Origin: Arthrobacter echini
GTDB lineage: Bacteria > Actinomycetota > Actinomycetes > Actinomycetales > Micrococcaceae
Direction of reading: 5' to 3'
DNA: 64,000 bases
Assembly (NCBI RefSeq): GCF_008107445.1
Contig: NZ_VSLD01000001.1
Location: 186,001 to 250,000, forward strand
Made by a program: the position numbers and the translations under genes. This document shows, piece by piece, positions 33,464 to 41,750 of this stretch (positions are counted from its first letter, which is position 1; each line of letters opens with the position of its first letter). Below the pieces are notes generated by a model. The model had not been told where the DNA came from, ran no database searches, and worked only from the letters and a program-made list of their open reading frames with translations.

Positions 33464-34204
33464 CTAGTAGCTGTACTCCCAGGCGCTGTCGGTCCAGTAG
33501 TCCTCGTAGACGAGCGTCCCGGAAGGATTCTCGACGTCGAGGAGGACGATCCCCTGAGCCTTCTCGCCCGGTCCGATATCTGTGGGTAGAAGCACCGAGT
33601 CATCCAGGCAGAACAGGGTCGCGACACTGTCCGCACCCGCATTCGAGGTGACACCGTCCGGCCCGATCGCCTGGAACGTGTACGAGGACATGCTGAACTG
33701 CTGGATCAGGTCCGAGTTGAGCATGTTCGGGCTCGTCTCCACCGAAACGTCGAGAGCGACGAAGTGACCGTTCTCCGGTGCGTCCGCAAAGCTTTCGGTG
33801 CATTGCACGTCGACGGCGATGTCGTTCACCGTGAAGGAGACCAGGTACTCCCCGTCGGCACCCTTGATTCCGGCCAATTCACCGACCTGTTTGATGAGAT
33901 TGCCGCGCGGGGACAGCTGTGTGTTGGCCGGCGGTTCTGCCGCAGGTGGTGGCGCTGCCGGCATTGTGGTGGGCGCCGGAGCCGGAGTTGTCGGCGCGGA
34001 CGACTGCAGATTCGGCGCTGGAGCGGGCGCCGGTGCTGAGGTCGCTGACGGAGGTGCAGCTGCTGTTGAGGCCGTTGGTGCGGGAGAAGCGGATGCCGAC
34101 GCGCCTTCAGCGGTCGACTGCATCGGCGCCTCTGCGGTCCCACCTCCTGAGCAGGCGGTCAGGGTCAGAGCGAGGCCTAGTAGCGGTGCACGATAGAACT
34201 TCAT
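33464..34204 (-). CDS. Putative lipoprotein with Pro/Ala-rich linker
   Basis: A 246-residue secreted lipoprotein: signal MKFYRAPLLGLALTLTAC with lipobox LTAC (cysteine 18). Residues about 25-105 are a low-complexity linker rich in Ala, Pro, Ser and Thr, followed by a beta-rich domain of about 140 residues (DUF4352-like: HFVALDVSVET, FQAIGPDGV, GIVLLDVENPSGTLVY). Extracytoplasmic, ligand unknown. ATG 34204 follows GGGGGAATC. Confidence 0.8.
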   Translation of the reverse strand: MKFYRAPLLGLALTLTACSGGGTAEAPMQSTAEGASASASPAPTASTAAAPPSATSAPAPAPAPNLQSSAPTTPAPAPTTMPAAPPPAAEPPANTQLSPRGNLIKQVGELAGIKGADGEYLVSFTVNDIAVDVQCTESFADAPENGHFVALDVSVETSPNMLNSDLIQQFSMSSYTFQAIGPDGVTSNAGADSVATLFCLDDSVLLPTDIGPGEKAQGIVLLDVENPSGTLVYEDYWTDSAWEYSY

Positions 34205-34294
34205 GATTCCCCCAGATATGTGATGCGGTGCCCTGATCGTACGTCGGCCCGTCGGATCGGAAGGTGTGGCGTAGCGCGATGCCTGGCGGAGTAA

Positions 34295-34531
34295 GGCTAC
34301 GACTTCTCCTGGGTCAACGGGCCTGCTGACGGAACGTATGGCTTCAGCGTCGGAAGGGTCTCCCACGGATCGGGAGGGGTGACCTCGGAGGAGGAGTCCC
34401 GCATCCCCCGGGACGAAATCGTGGACGAGGTGCGGGCTTTCGTCGGGCACGTGTACGAGCCGGGCGGGATCGGTGAAGCTTGGCCGTACCATATTCCGGC
34501 TCGCGACCGCCGCATCCCGCGCGTCAACTGA
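34295..34531 (+). pseudogene. Open frame with no start codon, possible gene remnant
   Basis: Starting directly after an in-frame TAA, 78 codons read through YDFSWVNGPADGTYGFSVG and SRIPRDEIVDEVRAFVGH to a TGA. The composition is protein-like, but no start codon with a ribosome-binding site exists; the first GTG is 28 codons in. It could be the decayed 3' end of a gene. It lies in the 558-base gap between the lipoprotein gene and tRNA-Tyr, whose remainder holds only the tRNA terminator. Confidence 0.3.
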
Positions 34532-34691
34532 TGATGGTGCCCTTCTCGAACCGGTCCCCGTTCGACTGCACCTCGTTGATGTCCGCAGTGCCGGATTCGC
34601 CCTGCTCCCGGGACAACGGTATCGATTCCTTCACGCGCACCATCATCCCGGCGCACTGGGCCGCCATACAGGAGATCGATGGCTCTCCGGC

Positions 34692-34737
34692 AAAAAGGAA
34701 AGACCCACCAGGACCTCCGAAGAGATCCTGATGGGTC
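34692..34737 (-). terminator. Intrinsic terminator of tRNA-Tyr
   Basis: On the minus strand GACCCATCAGGA is part of a roughly 16-bp stem with a TTCG tetraloop, followed by TTTCCTTTTT: a classic Rho-independent terminator 26 bases beyond the tRNA. Confidence 0.9.
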
Positions 34738-34762
34738 CATGTTCCCCGCCAAGACTGGCGAG

Positions 34763-34844
34763 TGGCAGATACTGGATTCGAACCAGTGAAGGCGATGCCA
34801 GCTGATTTACAGTCAGCCCCCTTTGGCCACTCGGGTAATCTGCC
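34763..34844 (-). tRNA. tRNA-Tyr (anticodon GUA)
   Basis: The minus strand begins GGCAGATTACCCGAGTGGCC; anticodon stem-loop GCTGA-CTGTAAA-TCAGC gives GTA. A long variable arm follows, and the T arm is CACTGGTTCGAATCCAGT. 82 bases, CCA not encoded. Confidence 0.95.
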
Positions 34845-34945
34845 GTACGTCCTCGCTAGGAGGACCGCCCGTAGCAAGCTCGGGCAAGACAACTTTACAG
34901 ATAAAGGACCCGGGTGACGAATCGGTGCCGGTGCCCGATCCGCCG

Positions 34946-35320
34946 CTAGAGTCCGGCGGCCACGCGGCGCTCCACTTGGGCGTAGAAACCGCTCGCCTGC
35001 TCCGGGGTGACGAGCCGCAGCAGCACCGCCCGGTCGAGATCGGCCTCCACCCCGGCAAGCCGGTCATTCGACGTCCTGCCGACTGTGACCAGGAAGGTTG
35101 TCGCCGTCCCCACGGTCGGAGCCGCCTTGACCCACTCGAGACGATCGTTCGATTCCTCGTCCACGTGTTCGGTACTCTCCGCCGTCACGCGTGACGTCGA
35201 GGCCAGAGCCGGGGCTGTTCCGATGCCGATCAGTGAGGTCGCCGAGGCCGCGGCGAGGAAGGATCCCGCCAGAGCCGTGCGGAGCCGGACCTGGTAGCGG
35301 CGGCGCGGTGATGTGGTCAT
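34946..35320 (-). CDS. Small secreted protein
   Basis: A 124-residue protein with a clear signal peptide: RRRYQVRLRTALAGSFLAAA and a cleavable region ending near PALAS (residues 37-41). The mature part of about 85 residues is polar, with a repeated SNDRL motif (ESNDRLEWVK and TSNDRLAGVE) 30 residues apart. Function unknown. ATG 35320 follows GAGGAG. Confidence 0.65.
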   Translation of the reverse strand: MTTSPRRRYQVRLRTALAGSFLAAASATSLIGIGTAPALASTSRVTAESTEHVDEESNDRLEWVKAAPTVGTATTFLVTVGRTSNDRLAGVEADLDRAVLLRLVTPEQASGFYAQVERRVAAGL

Positions 35321-35480
35321 GGTGTTGTCTCCTCTGCTGCGGCGGTCACCCCACCGTTCCACCGCCGGTTGTACGCGGACCGGGTGTGGGCTGTCACCCA
35401 CCTGTGAGCAGCGGCAGGACGCCGCGCGGGGGTTGCCGATAGTCTTGGGGGAAAGAATCCCCACCACCCCAGGAGGCATC

Positions 35481-35969
35481 GTGGCAAGCGAATCCACGTT
35501 CGACGTCGTCAGCAAAGTGGACAAGCAGGAAGTCGCCAATGCGCTGAACCAGGCCCAGAAGGAGATCGTCCAGCGCTACGACTTCAAGGGGGTGGGCGCG
35601 GAGGTGGACTTCAGCGGCGAGATGATCCTCATGAAGGCCAACTCGGAGGAGCGCGTGATGGCCGTGCTCGATGTGCTGCAGTCCAAGATGATCAAACGCG
35701 GCATCTCCCTCAAGTCCCTCGATACGGGTGAGCCCTACGCGTCCGGCAAGGAGTTCCGGCTGGAGACCACCATCAAGGAGGGCATCGCGCAGGACATCGC
35801 GAAGAAGATCAACAAGCTCATCCGCGACGAGGGACCCAACGGCGTGAAGTCCCAGATCCAGGGGGACGAGCTGCGCGTCAGCTCGAAGTCGCGCGACGAT
35901 CTGCAGGCCACCATGGCCCTGCTCAAGAACTTCGACGAGGCAGATCTGCAGTTCGTGAACATGCGCTGA
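35481..35969 (+). CDS. yajQ: YajQ family nucleotide-binding protein
   Basis: A 162-residue YajQ protein. Family pattern: STFDVVSKVDKQEVANAL at the start, IVQRYDFKGVGAEVDF, LKSLDTGEPYASGKEF and the C-terminal LQATMALLKNFDEADLQFVNMR. Relatives bind nucleotides, and one Xanthomonas homologue binds cyclic di-GMP. GTG 35481 lies five bases after AGGAGG. Promoter TAGTCT is near 35442. Confidence 0.94.
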   Translation: MASESTFDVVSKVDKQEVANALNQAQKEIVQRYDFKGVGAEVDFSGEMILMKANSEERVMAVLDVLQSKMIKRGISLKSLDTGEPYASGKEFRLETTIKEGIAQDIAKKINKLIRDEGPNGVKSQIQGDELRVSSKSRDDLQATMALLKNFDEADLQFVNMR

Positions 35970-36037
35970 CGCTGAACATCATGACTGATCAGGCCTGAGT
36001 CAGGTCCCTCCTTGAGGGCCCCTCCGAAGAGGTACGC

Positions 36038-36496
36038 ATGTCGACCAGCATCAGCCCGTCCTCACTTCCGCCGTCTGCCGTGGCATTCGGCCTGGTGTCC
36101 GGGATCGCCGTTGGCGCTACCATCGGGGCAGCCAGCATCGTGTTGGGGATCTCGGAACCACCGGAGCTCGCCCTCGAGGGCCGTTCGTTGGGATTGGCGA
36201 TGGTTGCGAGCTTCTTCGGCGGGTGGGTGGGTGCAGCCGGTGGTCTGGTCCTCGGCCTCGTCATCTGGCGGCTCGACGCAGTGCTCGTCCGCTGCCTGCC
36301 GTACTGGAAACGGTCACTCATCGAAGCGTCGATCATCACAGCAGTGACAGGCATCAGTGCCTCGGTGGTCTACACCGGCCTCTCCCCAGGGCTCGTGGTC
36401 CGAATAGGCCTGGTCGGCGCCCTGTGCGGCGCTGCCGCTGCGGCACTCTACTTCACGGTCAGACTCAGGCAAGTGAAGCGAACGACGGCACTTTAG
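36038..36496 (+). CDS. Polytopic small membrane protein
   Basis: A 152-residue protein with four transmembrane helices (about 14-38, 55-78, 97-115 and 120-140) rich in Gly and Ala. Function unknown. ATG 36038 follows GAAGAGG. The 68-base spacer from yajQ suggests separate or read-through expression. A strong hairpin follows 30 bases after its stop. Confidence 0.6.
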   Translation: MSTSISPSSLPPSAVAFGLVSGIAVGATIGAASIVLGISEPPELALEGRSLGLAMVASFFGGWVGAAGGLVLGLVIWRLDAVLVRCLPYWKRSLIEASIITAVTGISASVVYTGLSPGLVVRIGLVGALCGAAAAALYFTVRLRQVKRTTAL

Positions 36497-36526
36497 GATC
36501 TCGCAGCGATAGTCGGGGTTCCTGGT

Positions 36527-36563
36527 GAGGGGCACGACTCCGAACTCCGGAGTCGTACCCCTC
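36527..36563. terminator. Hairpin terminator after the small membrane protein
   Basis: GAGGGGcACGACTCCG and CGGAGTCGTaCCCCTC form a 15-pair stem with one mismatch and a 5-base loop region. No T-tract on the plus strand. Nothing else is visible in the remaining 191 bases before the convergent amiF. Confidence 0.6.
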
Positions 36564-36754
36564 ATATCCGGGCGCCGAGGTCCTGCCCTCCCCGAGGCGA
36601 AAGAGCCGAGAGTCGTGCCGCCGTCGGAACCGACGTCGCCCAGGAGCAGGTCCCGTCCCGCGGTCGGCGAAAGTCAGACCGCTCCCATTCCGGTACGCCG
36701 GCCGTGATCGTTACCGGCCCTCAGCCCCGCACCGGCGACCGTGCACCTTTCGCT

Positions 36755-37801
36755 CTACCCTCCGGTTGTCTGGCGCGGGGCACTGGACCGGTGGGTCTCG
36801 GTGGTACTTCCTGCCTCACGAGGCGGGCCGTAGCCCGCTGAGGTGCCGTCCGTGATTTCTACTTCGTCCTCCCATGGAACGCGATAGCGTCCGGCAGCGA
36901 GGTCTGTCATGTAGGTGTAGGGGTTGTCCTTGGCGCCACCGCGTACAGCAACGTACCCGCGATGACCCAACTGGTAGATGTTGTTCTCCACCCCCCATGT
37001 CCGGCGGGCTTGGTCTGCACGTGCGGGGATGACCTCACCGGTGACGATACGATCCGGTGAGTTGTCGCCGTGCTCCAGGACCGCGCCGTCGACGTCGCAG
37101 ATCATGGCTTCGCCGATGGACCAGATACCAGTTGCGTCCGCTCCGGTCAGGGCGACCGAGGCGGTGTAGGCAAGATTTGTGAAGGCATTGACCTGATTCG
37201 TGATCTGCCAGGCGTGGCGTATGGGGTCGGTGTAGCCTGCCGTGCGCAGAATGACGTTGGCTCCCTTGTAGGCAGCTTCCCGGGCCATTTCCGGCAGCAT
37301 CCCATCGTGACAGATGAGCAGGGCCAGTTTGGATCCCGCAGGCCCGTCACAGACCGGGATGCCGATATCGCCTGGTTCCCAGGGCTCGAGGGGCACCATC
37401 GGGTGCATCTTCCGGTAGTACAGGACCACCTCGCCTGTGTCATCGACGATGATGCCACTGTTGTATGGAGCACCATTGCGATTGCGCTCCATGACCGAAA
37501 AGCATCCCCAGACGGCGCTGTCAGCGCACGCGCCACGCAATATCTCCACCTCGGGACCATCGATGTCGCAGAGCATCTCATCGCGTGCCCAGACCTTCGG
37601 GTTCAGCCCATTGAGGCTGTACTCCGGGAAGACCAGTAAGTCGAGCGTAGGCAGGCCGGCCTTGGCTGCTCTCACCATGCCGGCAATTTTCTCGGCGGTG
37701 GCTTTGACATCGGGTGGCTCATTGACAACCGGTACTTGCTGCTGCACCAGCCCAAGCACCAATGCGCCTTCCGACGGGTTCAGTCCTCCTAGCCCCGTCA
37801 C
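36755..37801 (-). CDS. amiF: Formamidase (nitrilase superfamily)
   Basis: A 348-residue formamidase that releases ammonia from formamide. It follows Helicobacter AmiF in order: catalytic Glu60 in VFPEYS, Lys131 in YYRKMHP, Cys164 in LLICHDGMLPE, then YKGANVILRTAGYTDP and WGVENNIYQLGHRGYVA. The C-terminal 30 residues extend beyond the family end. The GTG giving VTGLGGLNPS is chosen from family alignment; a longer frame exists but aligns with nothing. This GTG overlaps the TGA of a 13-codon leader ORF, so translation is probably coupled. It stands alone; base use in this stretch is somewhat less GC-rich than in its neighbours. Confidence 0.9.
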   Translation of the reverse strand: MTGLGGLNPSEGALVLGLVQQQVPVVNEPPDVKATAEKIAGMVRAAKAGLPTLDLLVFPEYSLNGLNPKVWARDEMLCDIDGPEVEILRGACADSAVWGCFSVMERNRNGAPYNSGIIVDDTGEVVLYYRKMHPMVPLEPWEPGDIGIPVCDGPAGSKLALLICHDGMLPEMAREAAYKGANVILRTAGYTDPIRHAWQITNQVNAFTNLAYTASVALTGADATGIWSIGEAMICDVDGAVLEHGDNSPDRIVTGEVIPARADQARRTWGVENNIYQLGHRGYVAVRGGAKDNPYTYMTDLAAGRYRVPWEDEVEITDGTSAGYGPPREAGSTTETHRSSAPRQTTGG

Positions 37802-37839
37802 GAGCTGCACCTGATTACCCACGAGTGAAACGCCATCAT
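37798..37839 (-). CDS. Leader peptide coupled to formamidase
   Basis: A 13-residue ORF (MMAFHSWVIRCSS) with a perfect AAGGAG five bases before its first ATG. Its TGA overlaps the amiF GTG by GTGA. amiF itself has only a weak Shine-Dalgarno, so its expression probably depends on translation of this leader. The ATGs are at 37839 and 37836. Function as attenuator or coupler is inference. Confidence 0.5.
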   Translation of the reverse strand: MMAFHSWVIRCSS

Positions 37840-37896
37840 GATGTCTCCTTGAACCAAATCGAAACCGTGTAGTCACTGCCGGCGACAGGATAGCCA

Positions 37897-38034
37897 TCAC
37901 GCTACCCATCCCTCACCGAGAAGCGCCGGAAGTTCCTGCCGCTCGACGATGGGGTGCTCCCCGTGCTCGAGGGCAATACGCTTCCCGGTCGCGAAATCTG
38001 CGCTGATCCACGCTCCGGAACGACGACGGCGGCC
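37897..38034 (-). pseudogene. Possible remnant coding frame upstream of formamidase
   Basis: A minus-strand frame opens after a TAG in the htpX terminator and reads SGAWISADFATGKRIALEH and ERQELPALLGEGWVA to a TGA, 45 codons without a start codon. It is protein-like but matches no family I know. It may be a 3' gene fragment. Confidence 0.3.
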
Positions 38035-38063
38035 CTACCAAATCAGGTAGGGCCGCCGTCGTC
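38022..38063. terminator. Terminator of htpX
   Basis: GACGACGGCGGCCCTACC and GGTAGGGCCGCCGTCGTC form an 18-bp perfect stem with a 6-base loop, 9 bases past the htpX stop. Confidence 0.8.
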
Positions 38064-38072
38064 ATGAGGTGA

Positions 38073-38951
38073 TCAGCGCAGAGGCCGGCCGGCCATGCCT
38101 TCGAGCCGCGCGATGCGCTCGTTCATGGGCGGGTGCGTGGCGAACAGCTTGCTCAGCCCGCCGCCCTTGAACGGATTGGCGATCATGAGGTGGGAGGTGT
38201 TGACGAGCTTCTGATCCTGCGGCAGCGGAGCGCGCTGGGTACCGCTCTCGAGCTTGCGGAGCGCGGAAGCGAGCGCCAGCGGATCGTCGGTGAGGGCGGC
38301 GCCGTCCTCGTCGGCGTCGAACTCCCGCGTGCGGCCGATCGCGGTCTGGATGAGCCCCGCGGCCAACGGCGCGAGGATCGCCAGGAGCAGCGCGGCGAGG
38401 GGGTTGCCGCCCTGGTTCCTGTTGCCGCCCATCATGCCGGTGAACGCGAAGATCTGCGCCACGGACGTGATGACGCCGGCCACGGCCGCCGCGACGGATC
38501 CGGTGAGGATGTCGCGGTTGTACACGTGCATGAGCTCGTGCCCCAGGACGCCGCGCAGCTCACGCTCGTCGAGCAGCTGCAGGATCCCCTGGGTGCAGCA
38601 CACTGCGGAGTTCTCCGGGTTGCGTCCCGTGGCGAACGCATTGGGCGCGTTCGTCGGGGAGACGTACAGCCGCGGCATGGGCTTGCCCGCCCTCGTGCTG
38701 AGCTCCCGGACGATCCTGTACATCGCCGGCGCCTGCTGCTCCGACACCTCCACCGCGCGCATGCTGCGGATGGCGATCTTGTCGCTGTTCCAGTAGCTGT
38801 AGGCGATGGAGCCGACGCCGAGGAGGGCGAACAGCCAGATGAACATCGAGCTGCCGGTGGCTCCGGCGATGACCGCGCCGAAGACGAGGAAGATGCCCAT
38901 GAGGGCACCGAACAACAACGCCGTCTTGGCACCGTTGAAATGGTTGTGCAC
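38073..38951 (-). CDS. htpX: M48-family membrane metalloprotease HtpX
   Basis: A 292-residue zinc protease of the inner membrane that degrades misfolded membrane proteins. The zinc site is HELMH (His138-Glu139, His142) in GVLGHELMHVYNRD, with a third ligand in the later REFDADEDG. Two N-terminal helices (about 11-30 and 33-52) and a further hydrophobic pair after the active site are seen. Full length for the family. Confidence 0.95.
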   Translation of the reverse strand: MHNHFNGAKTALLFGALMGIFLVFGAVIAGATGSSMFIWLFALLGVGSIAYSYWNSDKIAIRSMRAVEVSEQQAPAMYRIVRELSTRAGKPMPRLYVSPTNAPNAFATGRNPENSAVCCTQGILQLLDERELRGVLGHELMHVYNRDILTGSVAAAVAGVITSVAQIFAFTGMMGGNRNQGGNPLAALLLAILAPLAAGLIQTAIGRTREFDADEDGAALTDDPLALASALRKLESGTQRAPLPQDQKLVNTSHLMIANPFKGGGLSKLFATHPPMNERIARLEGMAGRPLR

Positions 38952-39088
38952 TACTCACTCCTTGCGAGGTGGAGGCCCCGGCCGAACCGCCACGGAGGAC
39001 GGAGGATCGGACGAGGCTTGTCCGTTCATGGTACGGGTCGGAGCTTCACGCTCGCTGAGAGGCGTCCTGCCGGCCGGCGACGCTGCGA

Positions 39089-40372
39089 TCAGGGCTCGGG
39101 TTGACGCGAGTCGTACCGCGAGAAGCCCGGCTGCCAGCGCACCAGTGCGAGCACCAGCACGATGCACGCGAGGCCCCCCACGACGGCGGTCCAGCCCTCG
39201 CCGAGCCACGCGGCCTGACCACCGGCCACCATGTCGCCGAGACGGGGACCGCCGGCGACGACGACGATGAAGACCCCCTGCAGCCGTCCGCGCATCGCAT
39301 CCGGCGTTGCGGACTGCAGGATGGTGTTGCGGAAGACGCTGCTGATCGAGTCGGCGATGCCGGCGAGGATCAGGCATGCGGCGGCCGGGAGCACCCACGG
39401 CGACAGGTCCCCCTCGACGGCGGGCAGCGACGACGACCCCGCCATCACGACGACGGCGCCGAAACCGGCCACGGAGGCACCCCAGCCGACGATGGACCAG
39501 ATCACCGCCTGCCCCTGCCGGTGGATGTGGCCGAGCGGGCCCGAGAACAGCCCGGCCAGCACCGATCCGAAGGCGCCGGAGGCCAGCAGGATGCCGACCG
39601 TGAGTTCGCCGCCGCCGATGAGCACGGCGCCGACGGCCGGCAGGAGCGCGCGCGGCTGCGCCGTGATCATGGCGATCAGATCGAGGATGAACGTCATGCG
39701 GATGTTCGGGCGCGTCCCGAGGAAACGGAAACCCTCGAGCACGGTGGCCAGCCCGGCACGCCTGGTGGGACCCTCCGGCGGCAGCGGCGGAAGGCGGTAG
39801 ACCGCCCACAGCGCGAAGGTGAAGGTGACGACGTCGACCGTGTACGTCCAGGCGTAGCCCACCTGGGCCACGAGGACCCCGGCGAGCAGCGGCCCGATGG
39901 TGAAGGCCAGGCCGAACGTGATCATGCTGAGCGCGTTGGCGGCCGGCAGCAGCGCCGGGCGGACCAACCGCGGGATGATGGAGCTCCGCGTGGGCTGATT
40001 GATGCCCGCGGCTCCCGACTGGACGGCGATCAGCGCATAGAGCAACCCGACGCTGTCGACGCCGAGCCACGCCTGCAGGGCTATGGCGGTGGTGGTGCCC
40101 CAGAGCGCGACGCCGGACCACAGGGCCACCTTCCGCCGGTCGAGGGCATCGGCGATCGCGCCGCCGTAGAGCCCCGCCACCACGAGCGGGACGAGCGCGA
40201 ACAGACTGAGCAGGCCCACGCTGAGGGTGGACTGCGTGAGCGCGTAGATCTGCAGGCTCACCGCGACGATGGTGAGCTGGGTGCCGATCGCCGAGAGCGC
40301 CGTGCCGAGGTAGAGCCTGCGGAATGCCGGACTCTCCTTCAGCGGGGTGATGTCGGCGAGGAGTCTGGGCAC
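39089..40372 (-). CDS. MFS exporter (EntS/MFS_3-like)
   Basis: A 427-residue MFS protein of the group containing EntS-like exporters. It starts with LLADITPLKESPAFRRLYLGTALSAIG and has the loop motif GGAIADALDRRKVALW. Twelve helices. GTG 40372 lies six bases after TAGACT on the minus strand, so the mRNA is probably leaderless. Substrate unknown; no siderophore genes are adjacent. Confidence 0.85.
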   Translation of the reverse strand: MPRLLADITPLKESPAFRRLYLGTALSAIGTQLTIVAVSLQIYALTQSTLSVGLLSLFALVPLVVAGLYGGAIADALDRRKVALWSGVALWGTTTAIALQAWLGVDSVGLLYALIAVQSGAAGINQPTRSSIIPRLVRPALLPAANALSMITFGLAFTIGPLLAGVLVAQVGYAWTYTVDVVTFTFALWAVYRLPPLPPEGPTRRAGLATVLEGFRFLGTRPNIRMTFILDLIAMITAQPRALLPAVGAVLIGGGELTVGILLASGAFGSVLAGLFSGPLGHIHRQGQAVIWSIVGWGASVAGFGAVVVMAGSSSLPAVEGDLSPWVLPAAACLILAGIADSISSVFRNTILQSATPDAMRGRLQGVFIVVVAGGPRLGDMVAGGQAAWLGEGWTAVVGGLACIVLVLALVRWQPGFSRYDSRQPEP

Positions 40373-40379
40373 GCGGCAA

Positions 40380-40385
40380 GTCTAG
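40380..40385 (-). promoter_or_regulatory. -10 hexamer TAGACT for leaderless MFS exporter
   Basis: TAGACT on the minus strand, followed by TGCCGC and the GTG start. Confidence 0.5.
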
Positions 40386-40460
40386 CCGCGCTTTGATTCG
40401 CATCAGCAACGATCCCCGAGGGGTCATCGGCGTCGTGTCGTGCCGTGGGCGTCAGGGGCG

Positions 40461-41174
40461 TCAGGCGGGGTGGCGCTCGCCGTCGCTGATCGCCCGATCG
40501 ATCTCCTGCAGCACGCGCGGGTCGGCCACGGGCCGGAAGTGGCCCATGGTGTCGAGCTGGATGTTCCGGGCACCCTCCAGGAAGCTGCCCCCGGGGATGT
40601 GGGGATCGAACCGGCCGTAGATGGAGGTGATGCGCGCATTCAGTTCGAGATTGGCCCGCAGGGTCTTCAGGATGCTGTTCTGCGGCGAGAAGGCCCGGAT
40701 GCTGGGCAGGACGAAGAAGTTCGCGTAGACGGAACCGGAGAACGGCGCGTTGATCGCCACGAGGCGGGAGATCCGCGGCGCCGTGTCCGGCATCGTCAGG
40801 AGGAACTTGCCGATGAGCCCACCCTTGCTGTGGGTGACGACGACGACGTCGCTGAGGCCGTGCCGCTCCAGGTACTCGGCCGCGAGGTCTGCCATGGCGG
40901 GCACCGTACCCCGGTTGTACCCGAGCCGCTGCACCACGTGGACCGGGTGGCCGGCACCGTGCAGATGGTCGGCGACCGGCTTCATGAACTGCCACCTCTC
41001 GTACACCCCGGGGATCAGGAGCACCGGGGCGAGGGCTTCCGGGGCTCCCGGGTCCTGGACGAGGTACTGCGCCGGATCAGCCCTGACGATGAAGTCGTGA
41101 GCCTGCCGGAAACCGACATAGGCGTAGTCCAGCAGCCAGGCCCAGCCCCGCTCGATGAGATGCACGCCTCCCAC
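40461..41174 (-). CDS. Alpha/beta-hydrolase, lipase-like
   Basis: A 237-residue hydrolase. After a hydrophobic N-terminal stretch it has LAPVLLIPGVYERW (oxyanion-hole region), then the nucleophile elbow VVVTHSKGGLIG, with serine as nucleophile. A charge-relay aspartate in GRFDPHIPGG and a histidine in DTMGHFRPV follow. Broad lipase/esterase type. Start codon uncertain between GTG 41174 and GTG 41165. Divergent from the Fur-family gene. Confidence 0.8.
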   Translation of the reverse strand: MGGVHLIERGWAWLLDYAYVGFRQAHDFIVRADPAQYLVQDPGAPEALAPVLLIPGVYERWQFMKPVADHLHGAGHPVHVVQRLGYNRGTVPAMADLAAEYLERHGLSDVVVVTHSKGGLIGKFLLTMPDTAPRISRLVAINAPFSGSVYANFFVLPSIRAFSPQNSILKTLRANLELNARITSIYGRFDPHIPGGSFLEGARNIQLDTMGHFRPVADPRVLQEIDRAISDGERHPA

Positions 41175-41216
41175 GGTACTGATTCGGGCGCCCGGAGGGG
41201 GACCGACATCGTCTCC

Positions 41217-41222
41217 TATTAT
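41217..41222 (+). promoter_or_regulatory. Likely -10 element TATTAT for the fur-catalase genes
   Basis: TATTAT at 41217-41222, 32 bases before the ATG. It is markedly AT-rich against this genome. A Fur/PerR box is expected nearby, but I do not see a clear palindrome. Confidence 0.4.
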
Positions 41223-41254
41223 GAGTTTGTCAGATCTACTGCTTGACTGGTGAC

Positions 41255-41725
41255 ATGACACACACGGCCGCGACTCAGGGGACCCAGGAGTCCCTCTGGT
41301 CCACGGCCCTGCGGTCCCGCGACCGGCGCGTGACCCGTCAGCGCCTCGGTGTCCTGGCCGCCGTCGAGGCGATCCCCCACGCGACCGCCGAGGAGATCTC
41401 GAGCGCGGCGCAGGCGGAACTGCCGCACATCACGGTGCAGTCCGTCTACGTGATCCTCGCCGACCTGACGGGCATCGGCCTGGTACGCCGCATCGACACG
41501 CCGCATTCCCCGGCGCGCTACGAGACCCGGGTCGGGGACAACCACCACCACGCCATCTGCTCGGGCTGCGGCCGGATCGAGGACGTCGACTGCGCGGTGG
41601 GTCACGCCCCCTGCCTCACTCCCGAGTGGTCGCCCGGCGCCCACCGGATGACCATAGACATCGCGGAGGTCGTGTACCAGGGCCTCTGCGAGGACTGCCG
41701 CCAGGCAGCCACCAGCCACCCCTAA
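41255..41725 (+). CDS. Fur-family regulator of the adjacent catalase
   Basis: A 156-residue Fur/PerR-type regulator. The winged helix is around [19 protein letters not shown] and the metal-binding region is [20 protein letters not shown]-terminal Cys pair CEDC. It lies 25 bases upstream of a catalase, so it is probably a FurA/CatR-like peroxide sensor repressing that gene. A small in-frame extension from a TTG at 41243 is possible. Confidence 0.88.
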   Translation: MTHTAATQGTQESLWSTALRSRDRRVTRQRLGVLAAVEAIPHATAEEISSAAQAELPHITVQSVYVILADLTGIGLVRRIDTPHSPARYETRVGDNHHHAICSGCGRIEDVDCAVGHAPCLTPEWSPGAHRMTIDIAEVVYQGLCEDCRQAATSHP

Positions 41726-41750
41726 CCCCCATTCCAGGAAAAGGAGCACC

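Noticed and set aside
34763-34844. tRNA-Tyr as an integration site
   Set aside because: No integrase, no repeated tRNA 3' end and no phage genes are seen around it.
36755-37909. Longer formamidase starting 36 codons upstream
   Set aside because: The extension has no similarity to formamidases and would conflict with the well-placed leader ORF and GTG start.
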